Assembly (NCBI GenBank): GCA_946407715.1
Contig: CAMJPH010000010.1
Location: 1 to 40,526, forward strand
Direction: 5' to 3'
DNA length: 40,526 nucleotides
Origin: an uncultured Bacteroidales bacterium
GTDB lineage: Bacteria; Bacteroidota; Bacteroidia; Bacteroidales; WCHB1-69
Program-made: the position numbers and the translations under genes
In this document: piece after piece, positions 19,101 through 24,797 of the stretch
Layout: each line of letters starts with the position of its first letter
How positions within the stretch are numbered: the first letter of the stretch is position 1
The notes under the pieces: model-generated
What the model saw: the letters and a program-made list of their open reading frames with translations, nothing else
What the model was told of the DNA's origin: nothing
Database searches by the model: none

Positions 19101-20125
19101 GCCAAGGTTTGTCTTACATTTGGATGGTTGATACAACCTGTAATGATGATGACAAGCTGGTGTTTGTTGAGTATTATATCTATCATTGTGCCGACACTAC
19201 TGTTCCTGCTAATGAACGCGTATATCAATTGCTTGATAACGATGAGACTATCAACGATTATATCTGTGTGTTTGAAACAGGATCTGGTTCAGTTAATAGA
19301 TATAAATGGACAACCAGAAACACATTCTCTTGGAATGCTTTGGATGGTACTGCACTTCCTCCTTTCACAAATTATTACCAAAGCGGTGCTCCTAAACAGC
19401 TCACTACAATTCCTGCGACTGCTTCGTATAACCAGTATGGTACCCACTTCCCGTATGGTAACTTAAATTACACTCAAGCTACGAACTATTTCGATGATTT
19501 CTGGATGCATTATCTTGTTAATCGTCCTATCAATCAGGATATCACATCCTTTGTCCAATCTGGTGAATATAAGATTGTTTTCAAATTGTATTCTACCACG
19601 ACCGAAGTGTTGTACAATATTTATTACCGTCGTTTCACGGATTCGGATAGTGTTAATTATGTCCCATGGGTTCCTGGTTCTGACAATCGCGATGTCCAGA
19701 TTGGTGGTCATGCTTCTCTTGTGGGTAATCCTACGCTTACACTTCTTGCTATTGACTCTATTTCAATTAGCGTTGATGGTGCTCCTGCGGAATGCTCTCC
19801 TGTCACCTCGGCTCCGAGTCTTGCACCTGAGTTGACTGTTGACGAGACAGAGGTTGCTCCTGATATGGAAGTTTGGCCGAACCCTGCTCCTGCAGCTACC
19901 ACCACGCTGAAGGCTCGTGTCCACAATATGAACGGTAATGCTACTGTTACTTTGACGACACTCGGCGGTAAGCAGGTTTATGAAGGCAATGTTTACATTG
20001 ACAATGACAATTACTATTTCGAGTTCAATGTCAACAGTCTCAGCGTTGGTTCATACGTTATGACCGTTCGCACGGCTGATGCTATTGTCACTAAGAAAGT
20101 GATTGTTACGGTCTTAGCACATTAA
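10127..20125 (+). CDS. Giant (3332-residue) multidomain surface protein with T9SS type A sorting domain
   Basis: This is a predicted secreted or surface-anchored adhesin-like protein. It has a signal peptide (MKKLLSICFLSMLLGLLSFG, then VRAQ) and a C-terminal T9SS sorting domain from about residue 3245 (MEVWPNPAPAATTT, then YVMTVRTADAIVTKKVIV). In between are repeats. Residues about 650-900 contain HYR-like units (DNCGIDHF, TYTFYDYCNNTATF, DSTAPYF). About 1250-1955 hold eight SprB-like repeats of 80-100 residues, each with a Cys near the start and ending like LAAGNYFVVATDANGCTTT or LQEGDYYVTVIDTTTGCVTT. About 2300-2950 hold PKD-like repeats opening with forms such as VDTLPKGKVNVNAICAG and TAPKVNIDDIKICAGST. 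SprB is the gliding adhesin of Flavobacterium. No enzyme motif was seen. It follows the PorE-like gene and ends at a strong terminator. Confidence 0.9.
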   Translation: MKKLLSICFLSMLLGLLSFGVRAQSDGCKSGFWIENLQPDTIYGVVNMPPTGKLPLIHTLGQGVFNSATSVYQGNATVGNTELYELHFCNTCGLDPKTKVSLDWVLLRDGEVVNDNLSDYVDFDIYTFYNQLNQYGECQSIRWLGGRVNDGFGYCTPVSDSYTLLDTILGLNGPCRDPNNYPGATIPTHGTPYSILSHVGQIIPAAGQVSIYSQNHDFFYLDFFEQTRNYVVLKWKQAGNYKLVMRVRQRLGGTDWTNEYWKVNADGTLSQTDYVGGHQSCCGNVLVEDTIGYPIFGEDFKEVCADENALDPFTYGRPPYTFTVTMPDTNVAFGEFRGDASTDCYHFHTDSVNRFHFFIRENPQVQAHDTTICRCDDFNQNSLNSLVTIADTANKGVVSVKLEWATSASGPWSETTPIPGSNVGTYHYYVRQTNIYRTIECTGPAAPITLTIKQIPAPTVTPNHYDFCNEGNELTQTLTANRGDDDCSTTSVWFLDGDSVYTGDAYTVNLAAIRPATNMDHTVTFVVKAYNAATNCYSVASSNVTITFHQTPQIHLSYEPVICPKSDTVAFTMQVISGQTEAPYTVQQISDFTANYNSTLSAAPYNQLTKYGKPFTKITDFECGNTYHVYYTVTDANNCVVKDTATFVANDTISPVVTPASQTKVLDQCNFEGENLPEAITDLNVFLLPGFGHPALVTDNCGIDHFTHKDTTYASETDTCENILVRTYTFYDYCNNTATFTQTFIAHDSTAPYFAGLPGRPLYQRLEPKRGENCTFNSLSKAEFVMAFLGKVQDDCVNFDYDYLYSHADFYWENSTRFGHVLAYDSLDIFREFEETVWVDGNKQLTVEVVVWDDCGNTSDTLAFYFEPDSLVLEPGITIDPDRICLGDTSYLSFDSTKVSYTHYELAHPLSFAWGSADADINFDDPTNVNTFVVPGTGDKTYHVNMTVSDAYGCTVSSDSVELYVKSAPVMKIIPVTEYGLQPPYCPTIGTVHLVAVSAVDSTFVPNLSYVWTSTQSLDVSARGDTTRLYVIPDSCTYIYDAQVFVTDTIYGCTAEASILVPVEDQAPQYIGGPHADTAYVGPGCEMKVTDFTHYVTPATIDNICGWGFSRYTIWQEPAVGTVITEETPVYVYILTPCSEDTVKILDKFKNIPDSSRISVLASVQPLEGCSPVTFNFTATTEKAVGVPTYQWTKGTSTAVISNAQSFSRTEVTEAGQMESHYTFNVKVTDPVTNCTATSSVQVAVYDSLPVPNYEVFPNDRCLPVYNGLVRLINVPRGYTYELFSDDNLVDAIRTQIPALDSEVDTTSIIFDELEGNLEYLVKITTIHGCVTRFNVFVPDSAKNPVFVDEVTPHNPTYCTNNNGWIEIDKQPGFVYYLFKASAPNEEILEPYTNLTPGDYNVYKYDLNTDCDTFMVVTIGSSTNGLEFTVAATPNTLCGGENFNGTLTFSQPGIHYVVTNTAGETLYDDMNGVLTGLKADTYTVFGTDNTTGCTHYEYPVITDSTSNPSFTVEPHANQYCDNAAGTVNGHVTITAAGSNYTYVYYNEDSTVVANINALAAGNYFVVATDANGCTTTEDFSISNDTHIVTATATSTVNSSCDSSIMAYNGTVKIKINYYISAYHYTVILEGVDTVVNASLNTTFNNLNAGTYKYIVSDKFMCVDSGFVTVGQAELPPLQLVQTPNTMCEGTFDRPGNGTITVLPPYDDAASGNFAYAYFYAPKDSLKQGDSLHVDYHNLSKTMYHLVDTCYYVTVLDHRTGCKVYDTITVELGRDTLIITGDPTPNKNCIAPFTGSIQWHVTYKRYAFDYELYPYLAIPDPGYRFSIDGGLTYQTDSLFTGLQEGDYYVTVIDTTTGCVTTIDAPVTVEKTPSDIVVVPTVNHNHACDQALYDGSISVHATSEMFNPAGYEFSFNGGAFGSDTMWTSLGAGSYHIVARDTISGCEGFVDVIIETINECVPVPHIDSRDFCLNEEGATLTATATLPDGCENRGFNYKWFKECHADTLYGSTIDVATDEAGCCLYFVTVTSIATGCTAVDSVNVCVYAPGTITYTVDGTPITGNRYDNCENKSLTIGVVQNGWVNAWWTMNHTTVRPDDEPEFDFFVNVPDSIAKYADNPLKWNVTYDVDKFVTFCLDVFDIHGCHAQGRFNLVNHPLVYDTIRDTLCEVVITEDMTANLEAAELTALEAALAAGTITYPYTITYSMTFPRTLAEGCDSIVTYEYLFLGIPEMVNDVEDSYCYGVTFGDIKSHVTITGAVEESIKYYLGDVEITDPSYVFAHSADQVILTVEFNSGKEQCGEVYPISFYVDSIPEFIDDLTIDTMCANGRLPITLPNYECHHHVADSCHLDMILVDSTATEMVTYLGKDLTGVSYLIPSIPMSYNGKYLGFIVRNECGADTVLAKLVVDTLPKGKVNVNAICAGETLDASWELLNPDDVISSVIATPYVKKVGETDFAEMSSTAVVDYSYNGALLYYELLSNCGYSRTDTAEMTVNNKPTITIVGNDLNVCYADFDAQFSANFGYSITNLDGSVILYYEPEIDPDAASISVNNVLSNGSPITAHGWLLCEASTSASGVAAEYTYTPVTVPQIKELALASETPIMIKYYATNACGSDTVGPYPISVDSLPDLTITAGTICPDKQISEVVTHSVVWNSAPGSISYVAVKEGVVDFAASSTTLFSDLLASYNDGELLVIAENDCGADTERVALAIPTYVITPGSVVPACTGSECSLFIENAPTITVSNMTATDMGWFKTTTGTPSETDAAITTETVVDEVIWIYKKWITSCEQTVTSSPMQLTLLTAPKVNIDDIKICAGSTIDLANANYNVTDLVTGVTVEEPTWTINGEAFDATTEYGYEYNGASLIATAQSTCGPVADTSVVTVIPSPVVAVTGTDVCEYDTVKFVATPDTYVSYTFQLDDETPVTQIGNNIYTINEGLTAGMHTISVTAVSETDGISCSSATAGTAMVKVSDAPEFIFKTMDGVETHKFRSETGQGLSYIWMVDTTCNDDDKLVFVEYYIYHCADTTVPANERVYQLLDNDETINDYICVFETGSGSVNRYKWTTRNTFSWNALDGTALPPFTNYYQSGAPKQLTTIPATASYNQYGTHFPYGNLNYTQATNYFDDFWMHYLVNRPINQDITSFVQSGEYKIVFKLYSTTTEVLYNIYYRRFTDSDSVNYVPWVPGSDNRDVQIGGHASLVGNPTLTLLAIDSISISVDGAPAECSPVTSAPSLAPELTVDETEVAPDMEVWPNPAPAATTTLKARVHNMNGNATVTLTTLGGKQVYEGNVYIDNDNYYFEFNVNSLSVGSYVMTVRTADAIVTKKVIVTVLAH

Positions 20126-20144
20126 TCTGATAATTGAATAATTC

Positions 20145-20185
20145 AAGGGAGTTGTGCGCACATCGCGTGCAACTCCCTTTTTTTT
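20145..20185 (+). terminator. Rho-independent terminator of the giant gene
   Basis: AAGGGAGTTG pairs with CAACTCCCTT; the inner TGCGC/GCGTG bases extend the stem with two G-U pairs around a short ACATC loop. Eight T residues follow at 20178-20185. It lies 20 bases after the stop codon. Confidence 0.9.
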
Positions 20186-20244
20186 GGGTTGAGGGTCAAG
20201 GTAATAGGTTTTAGTGTAAAGTTGTTAGAAAATAGGTAATAATC

Positions 20245-20298
20245 TAAGTTTAGGTCTAAGTCTAAGTCTAAGTTTAAGTCAAAGTCATAGTCCAAGTC
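20245..20298 (+). repeat. Nine tandem TAAGTC-like hexamers before the ABC exporter start
   Basis: The units are TAAGTT, TAGGTC, TAAGTC, TAAGTC, TAAGTT, TAAGTC, AAAGTC, ATAGTC and CAAGTC, unbroken and in register, ending 4 bases before the ATG at 20303. A shorter copy lies at the same place before mazG. Confidence 0.85.
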
Positions 20299-20302
20299 CG
20301 AA

Positions 20303-22081
20303 ATGCGAAAAGGATTTGTCATACGGTTCATACGGCGGTACGCCGGGCGTTTGGCGGGTGTGTTCCTGTTGAATGTGGGGTATGTTTTGCTCACGATTTT
20401 CACGTTTCTGATGATTGAACCGTTTGTGAAACTCCTCTTCTATGGTAACCTTGAGAATTTGAGTCCATTATCTTCCTATATTATTTCCCTCGTTGATAGC
20501 GTTGTCTCATTCGGTAATCTACAGCAGTCTATTGCTTTGATTATCGTTTGCGCGGTTGTTCTTTATTTTCTTCGAAACCTCTTAGCCTATTCCTCGCAGT
20601 GGGTGATGGCACATGTACACAGTGATTTTCTATTTACGATTCGAAACCGTTTGTACGATAAGATGGTGTCGCTACCGTTGGGCTATTTCACACGGCAGAA
20701 CAAAGGGGATGCGGTCACGCGGGCAGTAAATGACACGCAAGAGGTGGAATATACGATCTTGGTTTCCATTAAAAAATTCCTTACTGATCCTATTGCTTTG
20801 ATATGCTATATCGGATTTCTGTTCTATATAGATTATCAGCTAACGTTTTGGGCTGTTTTATTGATGCCGGTTTCGTTTCTGATTGTTGGTTTTTTAGCCT
20901 ACCTATTGAAACGTTCCTCGAAGACATATCGTCAGCGGTTAGGGGTACTCCTTTCTCATGTGGAAGAGACATTGTCAGGTTTGCGAGTGATATATAGTTT
21001 CAATGCACAGGAGCGTGCCTATCGGCGGTTTTCACAACTGAATCAGCAATTCCATCAGAACCAAAAGAAAGTTTATAGGCAGAGTTATTTGGCCAATCCT
21101 TTGAGTGAGTTCCTCGGAGTTGTTTCGGTCATGATTGTCTTGGTGATAGGCGGATCTTTGGTGCTGTCGGAGCGCGCATCGCTCTCTCCGGAGTTGTTTA
21201 TTACTTACATTGCCCTTTTCACCCAGATAATCACTCCGATATCTAACATTTCCTCCGCTTTTTCTGACTATAAGCGTGGCGAGGCTGCGTTGGATCGTGT
21301 TCAGGAGTTTCTTTCTGTTGTGGATGCTGTGAGAGATATGCCCGATGCGTTGCCTGTATCTGATCTCAGGGATAATATCGTGTTTCGCGATGTGTCGTTC
21401 GCTTATTCCGATACGGAAGTCATCAGCCACTTAAATCTTGAGGTGAAAAAGGGGCAGACGGTGGCTTTTGTCGGACAGTCGGGTGCGGGGAAGAGCACTT
21501 TGGCGGACTTGCTGATGCGATTCTACGATCCCACTGAAGGTGAGATTCTGCTTGACGGTGTTCCGGTTAATAAATTCCGGGTGTCAGACTATAGGAGTCT
21601 TTTCGCGATTGTGTCGCAGGATGTGATGCTTTTTAACGACACAATTTACAACAACATCATGTTGGGATGTGAGGCGACCATGGAAGAGGTTGTAGAAGCG
21701 GCGAAAACGGCCAATATTTACGATTTCGTGATGTCGCTGCCCGATGGGTTCAACCATGTCGTTGGAGACCGCGGAACGGCCCTTTCCGGCGGTCAGCGGC
21801 AACGGGTGAGCATTGCCAGGGCGGTGTTGCGTAAAGCACCGATATTGGTGTTGGACGAGGCCACCTCGGCGATGGACACGGAATCGGAGCGGCTGATCCA
21901 ACAGTCGGTGGAGGAACTTGCCAAGCAACGCACAGTGGTGATGATTGCGCACCGGCTTTCCACGGTTCGAAACGCCGACTGCATCTGCGTCTTGGATGGA
22001 GGCCGCATTGCGGAGCAGGGCACTCATGAGGAGCTGATGGCGGCGCGGGGAGCGTACTATCAGTTAGTAATTAGAAATTAG
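20303..22081 (+). CDS. MsbA-like ABC exporter (fused permease and ATPase)
   Basis: This is a half-transporter that would work as a homodimer in the inner membrane, moving lipids, peptides or drugs outward on ATP hydrolysis. A six-helix permease domain (about residues 10-325) carries the coupling region typical of type I exporters. In the ATPase domain are Walker A GQSGAGKST (about residue 391), the signature ALSGGQRQRVSIARAVL (about 493), Walker B ILVLDEATSAMD (about 513) and the switch His in IAHRLST (about 548). The 592 residues match MsbA. Lipid A flipping is the best family guess, but no residue proves the substrate. The gene follows the giant gene terminator and is preceded by hexamer repeats. 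Confidence 0.93.
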   Translation: MRKGFVIRFIRRYAGRLAGVFLLNVGYVLLTIFTFLMIEPFVKLLFYGNLENLSPLSSYIISLVDSVVSFGNLQQSIALIIVCAVVLYFLRNLLAYSSQWVMAHVHSDFLFTIRNRLYDKMVSLPLGYFTRQNKGDAVTRAVNDTQEVEYTILVSIKKFLTDPIALICYIGFLFYIDYQLTFWAVLLMPVSFLIVGFLAYLLKRSSKTYRQRLGVLLSHVEETLSGLRVIYSFNAQERAYRRFSQLNQQFHQNQKKVYRQSYLANPLSEFLGVVSVMIVLVIGGSLVLSERASLSPELFITYIALFTQIITPISNISSAFSDYKRGEAALDRVQEFLSVVDAVRDMPDALPVSDLRDNIVFRDVSFAYSDTEVISHLNLEVKKGQTVAFVGQSGAGKSTLADLLMRFYDPTEGEILLDGVPVNKFRVSDYRSLFAIVSQDVMLFNDTIYNNIMLGCEATMEEVVEAAKTANIYDFVMSLPDGFNHVVGDRGTALSGGQRQRVSIARAVLRKAPILVLDEATSAMDTESERLIQQSVEELAKQRTVVMIAHRLSTVRNADCICVLDGGRIAEQGTHEELMAARGAYYQLVIRN

Positions 22082-22101
22082 TAATTAGAAATTAGAAATT
22101 T
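22068..22101 (+). repeat. Short tandem repeats AATTAG(A/T)AATT at the exporter stop
   Basis: The sequence TAATTAGAAATTAG recurs several times across the exporter stop codon, so the last codons (VIRN) are themselves part of the repeat. It runs into 96 bases of AT-rich intergenic DNA before trmB that also contains repeated ACATT words. Confidence 0.65.
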
Positions 22102-22197
22102 CCTTGAGCAGCCCCGGTAAGGGCAAGAACTCGGTAGAAAAAGAAATTTTAAATTTTAAATGTTCATTGTACATTTTACATTGTTAATTGAAAGAAT

Positions 22198-22863
22198 ATG
22201 GCAAAACATAAATTGGCAAGATTCGCGGAGAACGCGACATTTGGGAATTTGTTCCAACATACGGAATACGACAGGATAGGGGAGGCGTTCCCGTTGCGGG
22301 GGCGTTGGCGGGAGGATTATTTCCACAATGACCTGCCGATTGTGTTGGAGTTGGGTTGCGGAAAGGGGGAATACACGATTGCGATGGCGAAGCGGTTTCC
22401 CGAGCGAAACTACATCGGCATCGACCGGAAGGGGGCGCGGTTGTGGCGCGGTTGCAAGGATGCGATTGAGCAGGAGTTGGCAAATGTGGCATTCCTTCGC
22501 ATCACCATCGACCACATAAGCCAATATTTTGCGTCCGGCGAGGTAGATGAGATATGGGTAACGTTTCCGGACCCGCAAATCAAGAAAGAGCGCAAGAGGT
22601 TGGTCGGCCCGCATTTCGTCAACGACTATTACCGCCAAATTTGGCCCGCAAACGGCGGTATTTTGCACTTAAAGTCCGACAGCGATTTCTTGTATGAATA
22701 CCTCCTTGAAACGGCCAAAGAGCAGCGTTGGGGGCTCTTGGAGAATATTCCTGATGTGTATGCTGGTGGTGCGGATCCGTTGCTTACCGAGGTGCAGACG
22801 TTCTACGAGAAGATGTGGTTGGCGGAGGGGAAGACGATACACTATGTGCGGTTGAAGGTGTGA
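22198..22863 (+). CDS. trmB: tRNA (guanine-N7-)-methyltransferase
   Basis: TrmB uses S-adenosylmethionine to make m7G at position 46 of tRNA. The Rossmann SAM-binding motif VLELGCGKGEYTIAMAKRFP starts near residue 49, with the acidic strand NYIGIDRKGARLW after it. The family signature DEIWVTFPDPQIKKERKRL (about residues 117-135) and the substrate-side segment GGILHLKSDSDFLYEY (about 157) are present. The 221 residues are a usual length. The gene stands alone between AT-rich DNA and a REP-like repeat cluster. Confidence 0.96.
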   Translation: MAKHKLARFAENATFGNLFQHTEYDRIGEAFPLRGRWREDYFHNDLPIVLELGCGKGEYTIAMAKRFPERNYIGIDRKGARLWRGCKDAIEQELANVAFLRITIDHISQYFASGEVDEIWVTFPDPQIKKERKRLVGPHFVNDYYRQIWPANGGILHLKSDSDFLYEYLLETAKEQRWGLLENIPDVYAGGADPLLTEVQTFYEKMWLAEGKTIHYVRLKV

Positions 22864-22948
22864 TGTGTGACTTTTTTGCGATTTGCGATTTGCGATTTAC
22901 GATGAAGCGAAGAAGGCCTATGAATAGGGTGTCGTGCCGTTTGAGATG

Positions 22949-22964
22949 CAGCCCGTTAGGGCTG
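22949..22964. repeat. REP-like hairpin 1, GTTA loop
   Basis: CAGCCC and GGGCTG pair across a GTTA loop. A similar core, AGCCCGTTA, occurs on the minus strand at 36662-36675, and the next hairpin has the same loop. Confidence 0.7.
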
Positions 22965-23003
22965 AGGGGGTTGGTAGAGGTAGCGGGTTCATTAGGGTGT
23001 TCG

Positions 23004-23025
23004 CCGCAGGCCGTTAGGCCTGCGG
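23004..23025. repeat. REP-like hairpin 2, GTTA loop
   Basis: CCGCAGGCC and GGCCTGCGG form a perfect 9-base stem around GTTA. It lies 40 bases from hairpin 1 and shares its loop, as expected of paired REP units. Confidence 0.8.
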
Positions 23026-23164
23026 GCAGACGTTTGCGGGAGTCAGACGAGGCGAAGGTGTTTGTTCCAGAAAGTGAATGTGTTGCGGACGTGCGTGCGT
23101 TAGGGATTGAAGTGGAAATGTTTTTTGCCTGTTTCGATGGCATAGCATTGGCGGACAATGGTGA

Positions 23165-23188
23165 GTGTACGGATAATCATCCGTACAC
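23165..23188. repeat. Perfect hairpin 3, 10-base stem, AATC loop
   Basis: GTGTACGGAT and ATCCGTACAC pair around AATC. Its stem is unrelated in sequence to hairpins 1 and 2, but it has the same 4-base loop size and lies in the same intergenic cluster. Confidence 0.75.
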
Positions 23189-23452
23189 ACGAGACGGGTG
23201 GCAAAAAACATTGGAGCAGAAAGCCCGACGGCGCGGAGGGAGGGGGTTACGTTTCCCAACGCTCGTCCGATAATGGTTGTTCGCGTCGCATGTTGGCGTC
23301 GTTTCCTGCCGCGCCGGAACGCCCAAATAATAAAGATTATAGATTATTGGTTATAGGTTATTGAAGATGGTGGGTAGTAATTCCTAAAGTTGCTGTCCGT
23401 TATGTATAGTTTTCTAATCACAATTCACCAATCACCAATCACAAAAAAAATG

Positions 23453-23460
23453 TATTTTTG
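23453..23460 (+). promoter_or_regulatory. Candidate -7 element for gcvT
   Basis: TATTTTTG matches TAnnTTTG, is preceded by an A-tract, and is followed 46 bases later by the gcvT ATG. The context (poly-A then TGTATTTTTGC) closely resembles that at 10004. No firm -33 element is visible. Confidence 0.5.
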
Positions 23461-23506
23461 CGGTCGGAAATTTCAGTTTAAAAATACAATAAAAATCCAA
23501 ACCAAT

Positions 23507-24601
23507 ATGAAAGAAACCGTTTACAGAGCGAAACATGAGGCGTTGGGCGCCAAAATGGAAGAATTTGCCGGCTTTTACATGCCGATTCAGTATGACAGCA
23601 TCACCAACGAGCACCTTCAGGTGAGAAGCAAGGTGGGTGTGTTCGACGTGTCCCACATGGGTGAGTTTACCGTAAAGGGACCCAAGGCTTTGGCTTTGCT
23701 GCAGCACATCACCACGAACGATGTGGCCGCGTTGTTCCCGGGCAAGGTGCAATATTCCTGCTTCCCGAACGGCAAAGGCGGTATCGTCGATGACCTGCTG
23801 GTCTATAACCTCCATGACGAGGATTACCTGTTGGTGGTGAACGCTGCCAACATTGACAAGGACTGGGCATGGGTGGTCGAGCAGAACAAGGCTTTCGGTG
23901 CCGAGATCGAGAACATCTCCGATGGTATCTCCCAATTGGCAGTTCAGGGTCCTCTGGCTCTCAAGGCCATGCAGAAGCTGACCAGCGCGAACGTGGTGGA
24001 TATGGAGTACTATACCAACCAAATCATCACCTTCGCCGGCATAGACAACATCCTCTTCTCCACGACTGGTTATACGGGCAGTGGCGGATGCGAGATCTAT
24101 TTCCCGAACGAGGTGGCCATGAAGATTTGGGATGCCGTGTTCGAGGCAGGTGCTGAGTTCGACATCAAACCGATCGGTTTGGGCGCTCGCGACACGTTGC
24201 GCTTGGAGATGGGATTCTGCCTGTACGGTCACGAGATTGACGACACGATTTCTCCGATCGAGGCCGGTCTGGGCTGGATCACGAAGTTCGTGGATGGCAA
24301 GGATTTCATTGACCGCAAGTACATGGAAGACCTGAAGGCCAACGGTGTGACCCGCAGAATCGCCGGTTTCGAGCTGATTGACCGCGGTATTCCGAGAAAC
24401 GGCTACGAGGTGTGCGATGCCGAGGGCAACGTGATCGGCGAAGTGCGTTCCGGCACATTCGGCCCGTCCGTGAACAAGGGTATCGGCACGGCGCTGATCA
24501 AGAAAGAGTTCGCGAAGTCCGGCACGGAGATCTTCATCAAGGTGAGAAACCGTCTGCTGAAGGCCGTGACGGTGAAGATGCCTTTCTACACGGCGAAGTA
24601 G
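23507..24601 (+). CDS. gcvT: Aminomethyltransferase, glycine cleavage T-protein
   Basis: GcvT transfers the methylene group of lipoamide-bound aminomethyl to tetrahydrofolate, releasing ammonia in the glycine cleavage system. The N-terminus ([19 protein letters not shown], then AGFYMPIQY) and the folate-site block [20 protein letters not shown] (about residue 42) are typical. [15 protein letters not shown] (about 189), [17 protein letters not shown] and [13 protein letters not shown] also fit. The 364 residues are a normal length. I start it at MKETVY: an open frame continues 39 codons further up, but that part contains the likely promoter. The gene ends in TAG, showing that TAG is an ordinary stop here. 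Other gcv genes are not in the window. Confidence 0.97.
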   Translation: MKETVYRAKHEALGAKMEEFAGFYMPIQYDSITNEHLQVRSKVGVFDVSHMGEFTVKGPKALALLQHITTNDVAALFPGKVQYSCFPNGKGGIVDDLLVYNLHDEDYLLVVNAANIDKDWAWVVEQNKAFGAEIENISDGISQLAVQGPLALKAMQKLTSANVVDMEYYTNQIITFAGIDNILFSTTGYTGSGGCEIYFPNEVAMKIWDAVFEAGAEFDIKPIGLGARDTLRLEMGFCLYGHEIDDTISPIEAGLGWITKFVDGKDFIDRKYMEDLKANGVTRRIAGFELIDRGIPRNGYEVCDAEGNVIGEVRSGTFGPSVNKGIGTALIKKEFAKSGTEIFIKVRNRLLKAVTVKMPFYTAK

Positions 24602-24603
24602 TC

Positions 24604-24646
24604 GGCGAATTTAGCGAATTAGGCGAATTAGGCGAATTAGGTGAAT
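24604..24646 (+). repeat. Tandem GCGAATTAG 9-mers after gcvT
   Basis: About four and a half copies of a 9-base unit (GGCGAATTT, AGCGAATTA, then three GGCGAATTA/GGTGAATTT-type units) start 2 bases after the gcvT stop. They occupy only non-coding DNA and precede the long hairpin at 24668. Confidence 0.8.
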
Positions 24647-24667
24647 TTTTTTGCGGGAATTCGCGGA

Positions 24668-24718
24668 AAATGCGAAACAGTGCGGAAATCTTTGGGGTTT
24701 CTGCACTGTTTCGCATTT
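24668..24718. repeat. Long hairpin between gcvT and ricT
   Basis: Outer arms AAATGCGAAACAGTGC and GCACTGTTTCGCATTT pair perfectly over 16 bases; five more pairs (GGAAA with TTTCT, one G-U) give a stem of about 21 and a 9-base loop. No T-run follows on the plus strand, so it is not a classical terminator, though it may still stop transcription or protect the 3' end of the gcvT mRNA. Confidence 0.75.
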
Positions 24719-24770
24719 ATAAGGCTGTGGTCTTGGAGACACCTGTGCGTCTATACATTCAATTATTTTG

Positions 24771-24778
24771 TATCTTTG
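24771..24778 (+). promoter_or_regulatory. Candidate -7 element for ricT-gldH
   Basis: TATCTTTG fits TAnnTTTG well. It lies 20 bases before the ATG at 24798, implying a very short leader, and overlaps an in-frame upstream start that can therefore be dismissed. Confidence 0.55.
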
Positions 24779-24797
24779 CCGCTTAATTACTTTTGAA

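Larger units (their letters stand above)
22864..23506. other. Non-coding stretch with REP-like hairpins and simple repeats
   Basis: No gene is credible here. The stretch opens with three copies of GCGATTT (about 22878-22900), contains three short-loop hairpins (22949-22964, 23004-23025, 23165-23188), and ends with AT-rich repeats and the gcvT promoter candidate. Open frames crossing it on both strands look like by-products of the GC-rich palindromes. Confidence 0.7.

Noticed and set aside
22815..23273. Open frames on both strands across the REP-like region after trmB
   Set aside because: They overlap trmB or run through palindromes, have no family likeness, and reflect GC-rich repeats.
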